A stretch of DNA of 64,000 nucleotides from an uncultured Eubacteriales bacterium. GTDB lineage: Bacteria; Bacillota; Clostridia; Oscillospirales; Oscillospiraceae. Positions within the stretch are counted from its first letter, which is position 1. Each line of letters begins with the position of its first letter. Shown here piece after piece: positions 42,078 through 49,665 of the stretch. Location: positions 27,413-91,412 of the forward strand of contig CASFNR010000012.1 of assembly GCA_949296115.1 (NCBI GenBank), given 5' to 3'. Both the position numbers and the translations under genes were made by a program. The notes under the pieces are model-generated. The model ran no database searches. It was not told where the DNA came from and saw only the letters and a list, made by a program, of their open reading frames with translations.

Positions 42078-43028
42078 TTGGGAATTGTACCAACGGACGT
42101 GCCCATGACGTATGAAGTGTGCGAACGGTCCATCCGGGAGCTGGCGAAAACCTATCCGGCGATAAAAACCCGGGTGCTGACGGAAACGGCCTTCGGCCGG
42201 AGCGTGCAGGCGCTGGAGCTGGGCACAGGGCGGCGAAGGGTGCTCTATACCGCCGCCCACCACGCCAATGAGTGGATTACCGCTCCGGTGCTGCTGAAAT
42301 TCGCAGAGGAGCTGGCGGGTGCGGCGGCATCCGGCGGGGAAATCCGGGGCGTTTCCGCCCGGTTCGTGCTGGAAACCGCCCGGATTTGCCTGGTGCCCAT
42401 GGTGAACCCGGACGGAGTGGACCTGGTTACCGGGGGCATCCGGGAGGGAACCCAGCCCTATGTGCTGGCGGAGAAGATTGCCCGGGACTTTCCGGATGTT
42501 CCCTTCCCCGCCGGGTGGAAGGCCAATCTGATGGGGGTGGACCTGAATCTGCAGTACCCCGCCGGATGGCTGAGAGCCCGGGAAATCAAGTTCTCCCAGG
42601 GCTACACCCGCCCGGCGCCCCGGGATTATGTGGGTCGGGCGCCCCTGGGTCAGCCGGAGGCCCGGGCGCTGGCCCGGTACACCTGGGAAGTGGACCCGGC
42701 GCTGGTGCTGGCCCTGCATACCCAGGGGCGGGAAATTTACTGGCAGTTTCAGGACATTCCGGTGCCCGGCGCCCGGGAACTGGGGGAGGAATTCGCCCGG
42801 GTCAGCGGATATGCACTGGCGGAGGTGCCGGCTGCCTCCGGTTTTGCCGGATACAAGGACTGGTTTATCCAGGATTTCCGCCGCCCGGGCTTCACCATCG
42901 AGTGCGGACTGGGAGAAAATCCCCTGCCGCTGTCCCAGTTTGCGGAAATCTACCGGGACAATCTGGGAATTTTCATTGCCGGCGCCCTGGGGCAGGGAAA
43001 AGAAGCGGCAGGCGCCGGCGCCATGTAA
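42078..43028 (+). CDS. M14-family zinc carboxypeptidase, probable gamma-D-Glu-diamino acid endopeptidase
   Basis: A 316-residue peptidase with the M14 landmarks: zinc ligands in AAHHANEWITAP (HxxE), the third histidine in ALHTQGREIYW, and the catalytic Glu in FTIECGLGENP. The close-packed VNPDGVDLVTGG and the TGE-like ECGLGENPLP are typical of MpaA/ENP1-like enzymes that recycle cell-wall peptides. No signal peptide is visible, so it probably acts in the cytoplasm. The TTG at 42078 is preferred: it lies 6 bases after GGAGGTG and begins the usual GIVPTD motif; an ATG at 42024 has no ribosome site. Confidence 0.85.
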   Translation: MGIVPTDVPMTYEVCERSIRELAKTYPAIKTRVLTETAFGRSVQALELGTGRRRVLYTAAHHANEWITAPVLLKFAEELAGAAASGGEIRGVSARFVLETARICLVPMVNPDGVDLVTGGIREGTQPYVLAEKIARDFPDVPFPAGWKANLMGVDLNLQYPAGWLRAREIKFSQGYTRPAPRDYVGRAPLGQPEARALARYTWEVDPALVLALHTQGREIYWQFQDIPVPGARELGEEFARVSGYALAEVPAASGFAGYKDWFIQDFRRPGFTIECGLGENPLPLSQFAEIYRDNLGIFIAGALGQGKEAAGAGAM

Positions 43029-43048
43029 AGGCAGGCTGTGTTGAAATG

Positions 43049-43081
43049 AAAACCCGTCAGGAGCTGTTCCTGACGGGTTTT
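43049..43081. terminator. Bidirectional terminator
   Basis: Fourteen-base perfect stem AAAACCCGTCAGGA / TCCTGACGGGTTTT with a 5-base loop, between the M14 gene and the convergent anti-sigma gene. Confidence 0.93.
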
Positions 43082-43097
43082 GACGAATGCATGGACT

Positions 43098-43862
43098 TTA
43101 TTCGTGACCATTATGATTTCCGCTGTGACTTCCGTGGGACTGGTGCTGGGATTCCGTTTCACATTCCGCCTGTTCGGACTCGGACTGGTCGGTGTGATTT
43201 TCGCAGTGTTCTTTCATTTCCCAGATTTCCCCCATGGTCATGTCCTTTACTTGTTCCGGCGTGACGTCGGCGTCCAGAGCTTCCAGCTCCAGCAGCGCAT
43301 AATATTTGCCATAGGACATCCCCAACTCATGGGCGTGTTCCACCTCGTCCTGGTGGGCCTGATAGCAGTAGGTATTTTCCTGCTGGGCGGCGTGGGACTC
43401 CACACTGGCAAGCAGACGGGTCGTCTGGGCGTTGTCCGACCCGATAACGCCTACGGTCATCACCGCATCCTGGGACAGAAGGTCTGCAATCTGCTGACTC
43501 TGCATGATCTGCTCCATGGCTGTATCGTAGTCCAGATGGGTGACGGACAGGGTCTGGGCCAATGCTTCTCCGTCGCCATAGCCTGTGAGACCAACCACCC
43601 GGTCAAACCGGTTCAATTCCAGTTCCAGGGAGGGATTGATGTCAATGCTGATGGTTGCCGTGGGGACAAAGTACAGCCAGCAGCCCGATGCAATCAGCAG
43701 CACCAGGCAGGCCGCCGCCGGAATCAGCCGGGGCAGGACCCGCAGCGGCAGGAAAGAAGCCCGGCTGCGCTTCTGCTTTAGAAATTCCCTGGTTTTCTCC
43801 TTCAGTTCTTCCTCCGCGGTCACTTGATCCAATATCGCCTTCAGCTTATTCTGCAAATTCAT
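43098..43862 (-). CDS. Anti-sigma factor, RsgI-like, with a His/Glu-rich outer tail
   Basis: A 254-residue single-pass membrane protein. Residues 1-45 form a charged cytoplasmic segment (KTREFLKQKR), followed by one helix (LIPAAACLVLLIASGCWLYFV). Just outside comes ATISIDINPSLELELNRFDRVVGL, the hallmark of RsgI-type anti-sigma periplasmic domains. The last 40 residues are rich in His, Ser, Glu and Cys (SQHQSHGSHSGNHNGHE), a plausible metal-binding tail. It overlaps the sigma factor gene by 17 bases and would hold that sigma factor at the membrane until a signal arrives. Confidence 0.82.
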   Translation of the reverse strand: MNLQNKLKAILDQVTAEEELKEKTREFLKQKRSRASFLPLRVLPRLIPAAACLVLLIASGCWLYFVPTATISIDINPSLELELNRFDRVVGLTGYGDGEALAQTLSVTHLDYDTAMEQIMQSQQIADLLSQDAVMTVGVIGSDNAQTTRLLASVESHAAQQENTYCYQAHQDEVEHAHELGMSYGKYYALLELEALDADVTPEQVKDMTMGEIWEMKEHCENHTDQSESEQAECETESQHQSHGSHSGNHNGHE

Positions 43863-44331
43863 CGCCTCCCAGTTTCTCCCGCAGCATTTGTCTGGAACGG
43901 GTCAGCAGGGTGTAAATCGTGTTCACGTTTTTTCCCAGGATCTGCCCGATCTGAGGCGCCGTGTAACCCTCATAATAGTGCAGATAGACAACCTCCCGGT
44001 TCTTCCGAGGGAGGGATAAAACCGCGTCCAGGACTTCCCGATGGTCCTCCGGCAGCTGGGCTGGCAAGTCGGTCAATTCCTCCAAGGATACCGTCCGGCT
44101 CCGAAAAAAGCTTTTGCGCAAGTCCTTGCAGGCGTTGACCGCCACCCGGAGAAACCAGGCTTTCTCATGCTCCCGGGATTCAAAGTCCTGGGAACTGAGC
44201 AGATATTTCAGAAAAACGGTCTGAAACACATCCTCCGTATCCGCACTGTTTTTTAAGTACACCATGCAGACCCGGCGGATGGTGTCGGCGTATCGGTCGA
44301 TGGCCGTGTTTACCTCTTGCTCACTGCGCAT
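43846..44331 (-). CDS. ECF-type RNA polymerase sigma factor
   Basis: A 161-residue extracytoplasmic-function sigma factor. Region 2 contains YADTIRRVCMVYLKNSADTEDVFQTVFLKYL, with DAEDxxQ-type core binding. Region 4 has LPRKNREVVYLHYYEGYTAPQIG, the promoter-recognition helix-turn-helix. Start at ATG 44331, 6 bases after GAGG; a TTG two codons upstream is less likely. Its target promoters are unknown, but it probably includes its own operon. The upstream gene for a secreted DADGDG protein is separated by 15 bases, and the anti-sigma follows with overlap. Confidence 0.92.
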   Translation of the reverse strand: MRSEQEVNTAIDRYADTIRRVCMVYLKNSADTEDVFQTVFLKYLLSSQDFESREHEKAWFLRVAVNACKDLRKSFFRSRTVSLEELTDLPAQLPEDHREVLDAVLSLPRKNREVVYLHYYEGYTAPQIGQILGKNVNTIYTLLTRSRQMLREKLGGDEFAE

Positions 44332-44346
44332 GACCAACCTCGCTGA

Positions 44347-44787
44347 TTACCGATGGTGACCGCCGTGGTGTCCCCCGGTACTGCAGGCGTGGGAAGTGCT
44401 CCGGCAGGTTCCGCCCGCCGGGGCAGAAGCGGCAGAGGTTCCGGAAGATGTACTGCTCTGGCGCTGCGCACCGCACAGGTCGCAGACACCGTCGCCGTCC
44501 GCATCGGTAAAGTGGCAGCCGGTGCCGGCATAATCACATACACCGTCGCCGTCGGCATCCACGTAATGATCCTCGCAGCCGCCGCAGTTGACCAGGCATT
44601 GGCCCTGGCCGCCGCAGCCATCGCAGAAGCCGTCCTGGTCTGCGTCAACATAGCGGCAGGCGTATCCTTCATTCCGGCAGTGGCTCGCGTCACTCCAGCA
44701 CACGCCATGGCAGGCGGCAGCGGCGGAGGTGGCGCCCACGGCAGCCACGGTGAGCACGGTTAGTGCGGTTATAATGAATTTTTTCAT
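44347..44787 (-). CDS. Small secreted Cys-rich protein with three DADxDG calcium-type loops and a His tail
   Basis: A 146-residue exported protein, first gene of the sigma cassette. Residues 1-25 are a signal peptide (KKFIITALTVLTVAAVG, cleavage near AAA-A). The mature part has three copies of [YF]-x-DADxDGxCD at residues 46-56, 75-85 and 93-103, resembling EF-hand or dockerin-like calcium loops, each locked by nearby cysteines. It ends with a Ser/Thr/Ala stretch and STGGHHGGHHR. ATG 44787 follows GGGGAGGAATTC. No catalytic motif is seen. It could be a sensor or metal-binding surface protein acting with the anti-sigma factor; this is inference. Confidence 0.78.
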   Translation of the reverse strand: MKKFIITALTVLTVAAVGATSAAAACHGVCWSDASHCRNEGYACRYVDADQDGFCDGCGGQGQCLVNCGGCEDHYVDADGDGVCDYAGTGCHFTDADGDGVCDLCGAQRQSSTSSGTSAASAPAGGTCRSTSHACSTGGHHGGHHR

Positions 44788-44889
44788 GAGAATTCCTCCC
44801 CAAAATTTTAAGCTTTTTTTCAGCTCTATCCACAACACGATTGGGCCGGCGAGATCCATTCACCATCCAGGAAAAATTTTTCTTTTTTT

Positions 44890-44918
44890 AATATATCAGC
44901 ATTCCGCCTCTGCGTCAA
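44890..44918 (-). promoter_or_regulatory. Vegetative promoter of the secreted protein-sigma-anti-sigma operon
   Basis: Minus strand TTGACG (44918-44913), 17-base spacer, TATATT (44895-44890), followed by a run of As. About 100 bases of leader precede the start codon. Confidence 0.75.
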
Positions 44919-44962
44919 TGTGTGACGGACGGCTGCGGGCACACCGAAAAACGCACCCGCAA

Positions 44963-45005
44963 AATAATACACCTTCTCTGCCGCTGCCGGAGCAGAGAAG
45001 GTGTA
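44963..45005 (-). terminator. Terminator of ribU
   Basis: Fourteen-base stem TACACCTTCTCTGC / GCAGAGAAGGTGTA, then a T-rich TATTATTTT on the minus strand. Confidence 0.85.
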
Positions 45006-45022
45006 ATTGATGATGCGGATGC

Positions 45023-45742
45023 TTATCGATGGATGCCGAACAGGGGCCGGGCCACCCGCTTGTACAGCAGCATGGTCAGGACGGAGACGACAGCGCCCTT
45101 CACCAGATTCAGGGGAGCCACGCACAGCATGACGAAGGTAGTCACATTGCTCACCCCGCCCCAGATTTCCGTGCCCATGGCGATGATGGTGTCCAGGGGC
45201 ATATGGTACAGCTCAGCGAACTTGGGCAGCAGGTATACCGCATTGAAGGCGGTGCCGAAAACCGTCATGCACGCTGTGCCCAGAACCATGCCCACCAGGG
45301 CGCTGTGCTTGCTCTTGCTGGTGTGGTACCAGATGGTGGCGGGCAGAACGTAGGCGCAGCCCACCACAAAGTTGGCCAGATCTCCCACAAAAGCGGTGGA
45401 AGTGCCCTTGAACAGAAGCTTCAGGGTGATCTTCAGACCCTCGCACACCACCGTGGCGCTGGGTCCCAGGTAGAAGCCGCACATCAGCACCGGCAGCTCG
45501 GAGAAGTCCAGCTTATAGAATTCCGGAGCCAGAAACAGCAGGGGAAAGTCCAGCATATGCAGCACCGTGGCGATGGCGGCGCAGATGCCGATGATGCTCA
45601 CCCGGCGGGCGGGGGTTACCTTCCGCTTGGAGGGCAGGAAATGCTCTGCAATCCGGGCCAGAATGGCCAGACCGATTACCAGGGCAACGCACATCAGTAC
45701 GAAGCTCAGGTTGGCGGATAGATCTTGCAGCAGGTTATTCAT
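45023..45742 (-). CDS. ribU: Riboflavin ECF transporter, substrate-binding (S) component RibU
   Basis: A 239-residue membrane protein with six hydrophobic segments that captures riboflavin and works with the shared energising module (EcfA/A'/T, not in this window). The signature for RibU is KLDFSELPVLMCGFYLGPSA, followed by EGLKITLKLLFKGTSTAFVGDLANF. Function is confirmed by the FMN riboswitch upstream. ATG 45742 follows GAGAGGTGAC. The N-terminus carries one extra helix compared with short RibU proteins. Confidence 0.93.
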   Translation of the reverse strand: MNNLLQDLSANLSFVLMCVALVIGLAILARIAEHFLPSKRKVTPARRVSIIGICAAIATVLHMLDFPLLFLAPEFYKLDFSELPVLMCGFYLGPSATVVCEGLKITLKLLFKGTSTAFVGDLANFVVGCAYVLPATIWYHTSKSKHSALVGMVLGTACMTVFGTAFNAVYLLPKFAELYHMPLDTIIAMGTEIWGGVSNVTTFVMLCVAPLNLVKGAVVSVLTMLLYKRVARPLFGIHR

Positions 45743-45757
45743 GGTTGTCACCTCTCG

Positions 45758-45790
45758 AAAAAAATGCGCCCTGGGCATAGACCCAGGGCG
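45758..45790 (-). terminator. Terminator of the FMN riboswitch expression platform
   Basis: On the minus strand CGCCCTGGGT / GCCCAGGGCG with a short loop, followed by ATTTTTTTCG. It ends just before the ribU ribosome site, so FMN-bound aptamer would stop transcription here. Confidence 0.9.
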
Positions 45791-45819
45791 TGAAAATAAA
45801 CGCAATATCCGTATTGCGT

Positions 45820-45927
45820 ATCTTCTTTCATCCAGACTATACTGTCGGTTCCGGAGTTGCACCGGATCTGCGCCGAAGCGCTCGCGGACTATACCGCCGG
45901 TGGGGAATTTCGCCCCGCCCTGAAGAT
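45820..45927 (-). ncRNA. FMN riboswitch (RFN element)
   Basis: Reading the minus strand, the conserved blocks occur in order: ATCTTCAGGGCGGGG, GAAATTCCCCACCGGCGGT, TAGTCCGCGAGCG, GATCCGGTGCAACTCCGG, AACCGACAGTATAGTCTGG, ATGAAAGAAGAT. This is the complete six-stem FMN aptamer. A downstream alternative hairpin (CGCAATACGGATATTGCG) and the terminator form the switch. It lowers riboflavin uptake when FMN is plentiful. Confidence 0.97.
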
Positions 45928-45946
45928 ACTGTTCAGTTCGTCCATG

Positions 45947-45975
45947 AGCATATCACACAGGCGGCAGCTTGTCAA
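45947..45975 (-). promoter_or_regulatory. Promoter of the riboswitch-ribU transcript
   Basis: Minus strand consensus TTGACA (45975-45970), 17-base spacer, TATGCT (45952-45947), about 20 bases before the aptamer. Confidence 0.85.
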
Positions 45976-45999
45976 GACCCGACATTCATGATAGAATCA

Positions 46000-46041
46000 T
46001 ACAAACCCGGCAGCTCTCACCAGAATGGAGAGAACTGCCGG
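46000..46041 (-). terminator. Possible terminator of the DUF4830 gene
   Basis: Imperfect stem CGGCAG-CTCTC / GAGAG-AA-CTGCCG, with GGGTTTGT on the minus-strand side. Weak T-tract, so the call is tentative. Confidence 0.5.
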
Positions 46042-46060
46042 AGCGGATTCAGGCTGCCGC

Positions 46061-46585
46061 CTAGGTGGCTGCCGCCGTGGTTGCGGGAACTGTGGTTTCC
46101 GTCGTGGTCGTGGTGGAAGCGGATGGCGGGGAGACCTTGAAGCTGTGAATTTTGCCTTTGGGGCCGGTGTCGGTGATGTCGCCGCCGATGACCTGGTTCT
46201 TATAGACCAGCAGGGTGGCGTATACCGGGTCGGTGGCGTTGGGGTAGTTGTTGATTTTGTAGACGTAGCGCATGACATTTTTCCCGGCAAACTGGGTCAG
46301 ATCGTATCCCTGATTTTTCTGCAGGGCATTGTAGCGGTCAAAGACCTGGCTGCCGGACGCAGGGATTTTCACCTGGCTGGATTCCACAGGGGATGTGGTG
46401 ACGTCCCAGCCGAAGTCCTTCAGGAACTGAACCCGCCCGTCATTGCTGCTGACAGCAGGGGCGGCGGTCTGGGTGGTGTCGGAGCCGCCGCCCAGCAGCA
46501 GAATCAGCGACAGAATCAGGGCCGCAGCTGCGGCCAGCGCCAGCATGATTTTTTTCAGATCGACCTTTGCGGTCATAACCATCAT
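46061..46585 (-). CDS. DUF4830-type membrane-anchored protein
   Basis: A 174-residue protein with one N-terminal membrane helix (IMLALAAAAALILSLILLLGG) and an outer domain. The stretch FLKDFGWDVTTSPVES, FDRYNALQKNQGYDLTQFAGK and VYKINNYPNA match the pattern I associate with DUF4830, a family of clostridial envelope proteins of unknown function. The C-terminus is a Ser/Thr-rich tail (SASTTTTTETTVPATT) that could be wall-spanning. Start at ATG 46585, 6 bases after GGGAGGG. It shares no operon with neighbours. Confidence 0.75.
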   Translation of the reverse strand: MMVMTAKVDLKKIMLALAAAAALILSLILLLGGGSDTTQTAAPAVSSNDGRVQFLKDFGWDVTTSPVESSQVKIPASGSQVFDRYNALQKNQGYDLTQFAGKNVMRYVYKINNYPNATDPVYATLLVYKNQVIGGDITDTGPKGKIHSFKVSPPSASTTTTTETTVPATTAAAT

Positions 46586-46655
46586 AGTGATCCCTCCCGG
46601 TTAGAATAGGTGCTACAGCCTATGCCTCCCGGGACAGGGATAGAACGGAGGAACC

Positions 46656-47357
46656 ATGGAACGACTGGACAAATTCCTCTGCGGCGCCGGAGCAGGAAGC
46701 CGCAGTCAGGTCAAGGAACTGCTCAAAGCCGGACGGGTGGCGGTGGACGGCAGAACGGAGAAGGACGGCGGCCGGAAGATCGACCCGCAGCGCCAGACTG
46801 TTACCCTGGACGGGGACGCCCTGGGTGGGAAGCGGCGGATGGCGGCTGTGCTCAACAAACCTGCCGGATATATCACCGCTACGGAGGACGGCAGCCAGGC
46901 TACGGTGATGGAACTGCTTCCGCCGGCGTGGAAGCATCTGGACCTGAAGCCCGTGGGCCGGCTGGACAAGGATACCGAGGGCCTGCTGCTCTTTACCAAC
47001 GACGGGGACCTGCTTCATCGGCTGATTTCCCCGAAGAAGGCGGTGGAAAAGGAATACTATGCCCGGCACGAGGGACAGGCGGGGCCGGAGGATGTGGAGG
47101 CGTTTGAGCGGGGGCTGGTGCTGGGAGACGGAACCCGGTGCCTGCCCGCCCGGCTGGAGCCCCTGGGGCCGGGGGAGAGCATGGTCGTGGTCTGCGAGGG
47201 GAAATATCATCAGGTCCGGCGGATGATGGCGTCCCGGGGCATGACGGTGACCTACCTGGAGCGGCGCCGGGAGGGAACGCTGGAACTGGGCGACCTGCCC
47301 CGGGGGGCGGTCCGGGAACTGACAGCGGAGGAAATCACCGCCCTGGAGGAGAAATAG
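46656..47357 (+). CDS. rsuA: RsuA-type pseudouridine synthase (16S rRNA)
   Basis: A 233-residue RNA-modifying enzyme that probably makes pseudouridine at a single 16S rRNA site. It has an N-terminal S4 RNA-binding domain (RLDKFLCGAGAGSRSQVKELL) followed by the catalytic block VGRLDKDTEGLLLFTNDGD with the essential Asp, and KEYYARHEG. RsuA and RluB/E are close relatives; the short length and lack of C-terminal extension favour RsuA, but the exact target is uncertain. AACGGAGGAACC precedes ATG 46656. Confidence 0.87.
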   Translation: MERLDKFLCGAGAGSRSQVKELLKAGRVAVDGRTEKDGGRKIDPQRQTVTLDGDALGGKRRMAAVLNKPAGYITATEDGSQATVMELLPPAWKHLDLKPVGRLDKDTEGLLLFTNDGDLLHRLISPKKAVEKEYYARHEGQAGPEDVEAFERGLVLGDGTRCLPARLEPLGPGESMVVVCEGKYHQVRRMMASRGMTVTYLERRREGTLELGDLPRGAVRELTAEEITALEEK

Positions 47358-47425
47358 GGCTGCGCCTGTCCGGAAGAAAAGCGGATGAAAAGTGGGAAAA
47401 GCAGCTTGGGAATTCCCCATTCATA

Positions 47426-47456
47426 GGAAATCCGGCAATTTGCTGGCAGGATTTCC
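47426..47456 (+). terminator. Possible terminator-like inverted repeat after rsuA
   Basis: Arms GGAAATCC / GGATTTCC around an inner GCAA-T-TTGC stem, then AGGAGTTTTATAAA. The rest of 47358-47626 holds an AT-rich stretch and the promoter of the next gene, with no coding sequence seen. Confidence 0.35.
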
Positions 47457-47540
47457 AGGAGTTTTATAAAAAAAGCCTGAGGTTGTCGGTATATTATCTA
47501 AAAAATATAAGACTTTTTGCAGTAAAATGTCAAAAGGCAC

Positions 47541-47569
47541 TTGCAATATGCGCAAAAGCTGTGTATAAT
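47541..47569 (+). promoter_or_regulatory. Promoter of the CdaR-type regulator
   Basis: TTGCAA, 17-base spacer, perfect TATAAT, 58 bases before the start codon. Confidence 0.85.
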
Positions 47570-47626
47570 GATAGCGTGATTTTGTGAATTGCGCATTTAT
47601 GCAAGATACTAAGGAGTGACAGACCA

Positions 47627-48715
47627 ATGTCCAACAGTGTTTTTCAGAGCGTTATTGTCCAGCTGAGAGATATTTCTGACCGTACCTTTGGCGTCATCGA
47701 CACGGAAGGATGCGTGGTGTCCTGCACCGACATGGCCATGCTTGGGGAGCGCTGGACGGAAGCCGCTCTGAAGGTAGGGAATGCCGCTGAGGGCGTGGTG
47801 ACCTACGGCCAGAAGTGCTTCAAGGCAATCATGGGCAATTCCAACTATTTTGAGTATGCCGTGTTCTGTACCGGTGATGATGAAACCGCCCGTGGTTTCT
47901 GCACCATGGCCTACATCGCCATGAACGATGCCAAGACCTTCTATGAGGAGAAGCATGACCCGGGCACTTTTGTCAAGAATATCATCATGGATAATATCCT
48001 GCCCGGCGATATTTATATCCGGGCCAAGGAGCTGCATTTCTCCACCGACGCACCCCGGGCGGTGTTCCTGATCCGCCAGGTGGGCCACAGCGATGTAGCG
48101 ACCATGGATGTGCTCACCGGAATGTTCCCGGACAAGATGCAGGACTTTGTCCTGTCCATCAATGAGACGGATATTGCGGTTGTCCGCCAGATCAGCGCTT
48201 CCACCACGCCGGAGGAACTGGAGAAGATGGCGGCGGGCATCGCCGAAACCCTGAAAACGGAACTGCGGATCAAGACGGTGATCGGCATTGGAACCGTGGC
48301 GGAGCATCTGCGGGAACTGGCGGACTCCTACAAGGATGCCCAGACCGCCATTGACGTGGGCAAGGTCTTTGACACGGAGAAGAGCATCATCAACTATGAG
48401 AACTTGGGCATCGGTCGCTTGATTTACCAGCTGCCGACCACTTTGTGCGAGATTTTCCTCAGCGAGGTATTCAAAAAGAATTCCATTGATTCTCTGGACC
48501 AGGAGACACTGTTCACCATCAACAAGTTCTTCGAGAACAACCTGAATGTTTCCGAGACCTCCCGGAAGCTGTTTGTCCACCGCAATACCCTGGTCTACCG
48601 GCTGGAGAAGATCAAGAAGCTCACCGGGCTGGACCTGCGGCAGTTCGACCACGCCATCGTGTTCAAGGTGGCCCTGATGGTGCGCAAGTACCTCACCTCC
48701 CGGGAAACCCGCTGA
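47627..48715 (+). CDS. CdaR/PucR-family transcriptional regulator
   Basis: A 362-residue regulator. The N-terminal ~140 residues look like a small-molecule sensor domain (RTFGVIDTEGCVVSCTD, FKAIMGNSNYFEYAVF). The middle is a degenerate GGDEF-like domain, and the C-terminus is the PucR helix-turn-helix: VSETSRKLFVHRNTLVYRLEKIKKLTGLDL. Relatives respond to sugar diacids, purines or amino acids; the effector here is unknown. It is a single-gene unit and does not neighbour obvious target genes, so it may act elsewhere on the chromosome. AAGGAGTGACAG precedes ATG 47627. Confidence 0.87.
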   Translation: MSNSVFQSVIVQLRDISDRTFGVIDTEGCVVSCTDMAMLGERWTEAALKVGNAAEGVVTYGQKCFKAIMGNSNYFEYAVFCTGDDETARGFCTMAYIAMNDAKTFYEEKHDPGTFVKNIIMDNILPGDIYIRAKELHFSTDAPRAVFLIRQVGHSDVATMDVLTGMFPDKMQDFVLSINETDIAVVRQISASTTPEELEKMAAGIAETLKTELRIKTVIGIGTVAEHLRELADSYKDAQTAIDVGKVFDTEKSIINYENLGIGRLIYQLPTTLCEIFLSEVFKKNSIDSLDQETLFTINKFFENNLNVSETSRKLFVHRNTLVYRLEKIKKLTGLDLRQFDHAIVFKVALMVRKYLTSRETR

Positions 48716-48723
48716 TTTTCCCT

Positions 48724-48753
48724 GCGGGGCTGCGTTTTGCAGCCCCGCATTTT
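48724..48753 (+). terminator. Terminator of the CdaR-type gene
   Basis: Perfect ten-base stem GCGGGGCTGC / GCAGCCCCGC with a 5-base loop and ATTTT tail. Confidence 0.9.
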
Positions 48754-48885
48754 CATGCCATGCCACCAGATGTGGCCTCATAACGGAACGTAAACCACAA
48801 GACTTTGTTTTTTCAATTTTCTTTCAGAAAAAATGTGGATTTTTTGTGAATTCTTTGGAATTCTCCAATTTCCGCTGGATTCTGA

Positions 48886-48914
48886 TTGACATTCTGAGGG
48901 AAATGTGTTACAAT
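48886..48914 (+). promoter_or_regulatory. Promoter of the ftsEX-hydrolase operon
   Basis: Consensus TTGACA, 17-base spacer, TACAAT, 62 bases before ftsE. The stretch 48754-48885 upstream is AT-rich and holds no gene I can support. Confidence 0.88.
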
Positions 48915-48975
48915 TCGGTTACACTGCGGGCAGAATCGGGAAAACCGGGGCTGCCCAAAAACAGGAGATAATGTT

Positions 48976-49665
48976 ATGATACAGTTTATTGATGTCGTAA
49001 AATCTTACGAGCAGGGCAACAACGCACTCAACGGTGTTACCATGCAGATTGAGGACGGCGAATTCTGTTTCCTGGTGGGTCCCTCCGGCTCCGGAAAATC
49101 CACCATCATCAAACTCATCACCGGAGAGCTGAAGCCCACCTCCGGCGCCGTCCATGTCAACGGCTATTCCCTGGAGCGGATCCGCAAGCGGGAAATTCCC
49201 TACCTGCGCCGAACGGTTGGCGTGGTGTTCCAGGACTTCCGGCTGATTGACAAAATGACCGTCTATGAGAACGTGGCCTTTGCCATGCGGGTGGTGGGTG
49301 CCCGGGAGAAGGAGATCAAGGAGCGGGTGCCCTATGTGCTGGAGCTGGTGGGCCTGGAGGGCAAGATGAGCCGCCATCCCCACGAGATGTCCGGCGGCGA
49401 GCAGCAGCGTCTGGCCATTGCCCGGGCCCTGGTGAACAACCCCTCCACCATCATCGCCGACGAGCCCACCGGTAACCTGGACCCGGAGCGTTCCTTTGAA
49501 ATCATGGCGCTGCTCCAGGAGATCAACAACCTGGGAACCACCGTGCTGGTGGTGACCCACGCCCAGAATCTGGTGGAGCTGTTCAACAAGCGGGTCATCG
49601 CCATCGATGAGGGCCTGGTTGTCAGCGACGGAACAGAGGAGGAGAACGAAGATGAAGCTGAATAA
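48976..49665 (+). CDS. ftsE: Cell division ATP-binding protein FtsE
   Basis: A 229-residue ABC ATPase that works with FtsX to switch on cell-wall hydrolases. Walker A is LVGPSGSGKST (residues 34-44), the signature is MSGGEQQRLAIARALV, and Walker B is IIADEPTGNLDPE. The N-terminal IQFIDVVKSYEQGNNALNGV is typical of FtsE. The promoter, the partner ftsX with a 14-base overlap, and the two hydrolases downstream confirm the assignment. Confidence 0.96.
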   Translation: MIQFIDVVKSYEQGNNALNGVTMQIEDGEFCFLVGPSGSGKSTIIKLITGELKPTSGAVHVNGYSLERIRKREIPYLRRTVGVVFQDFRLIDKMTVYENVAFAMRVVGAREKEIKERVPYVLELVGLEGKMSRHPHEMSGGEQQRLAIARALVNNPSTIIADEPTGNLDPERSFEIMALLQEINNLGTTVLVVTHAQNLVELFNKRVIAIDEGLVVSDGTEEENEDEAE

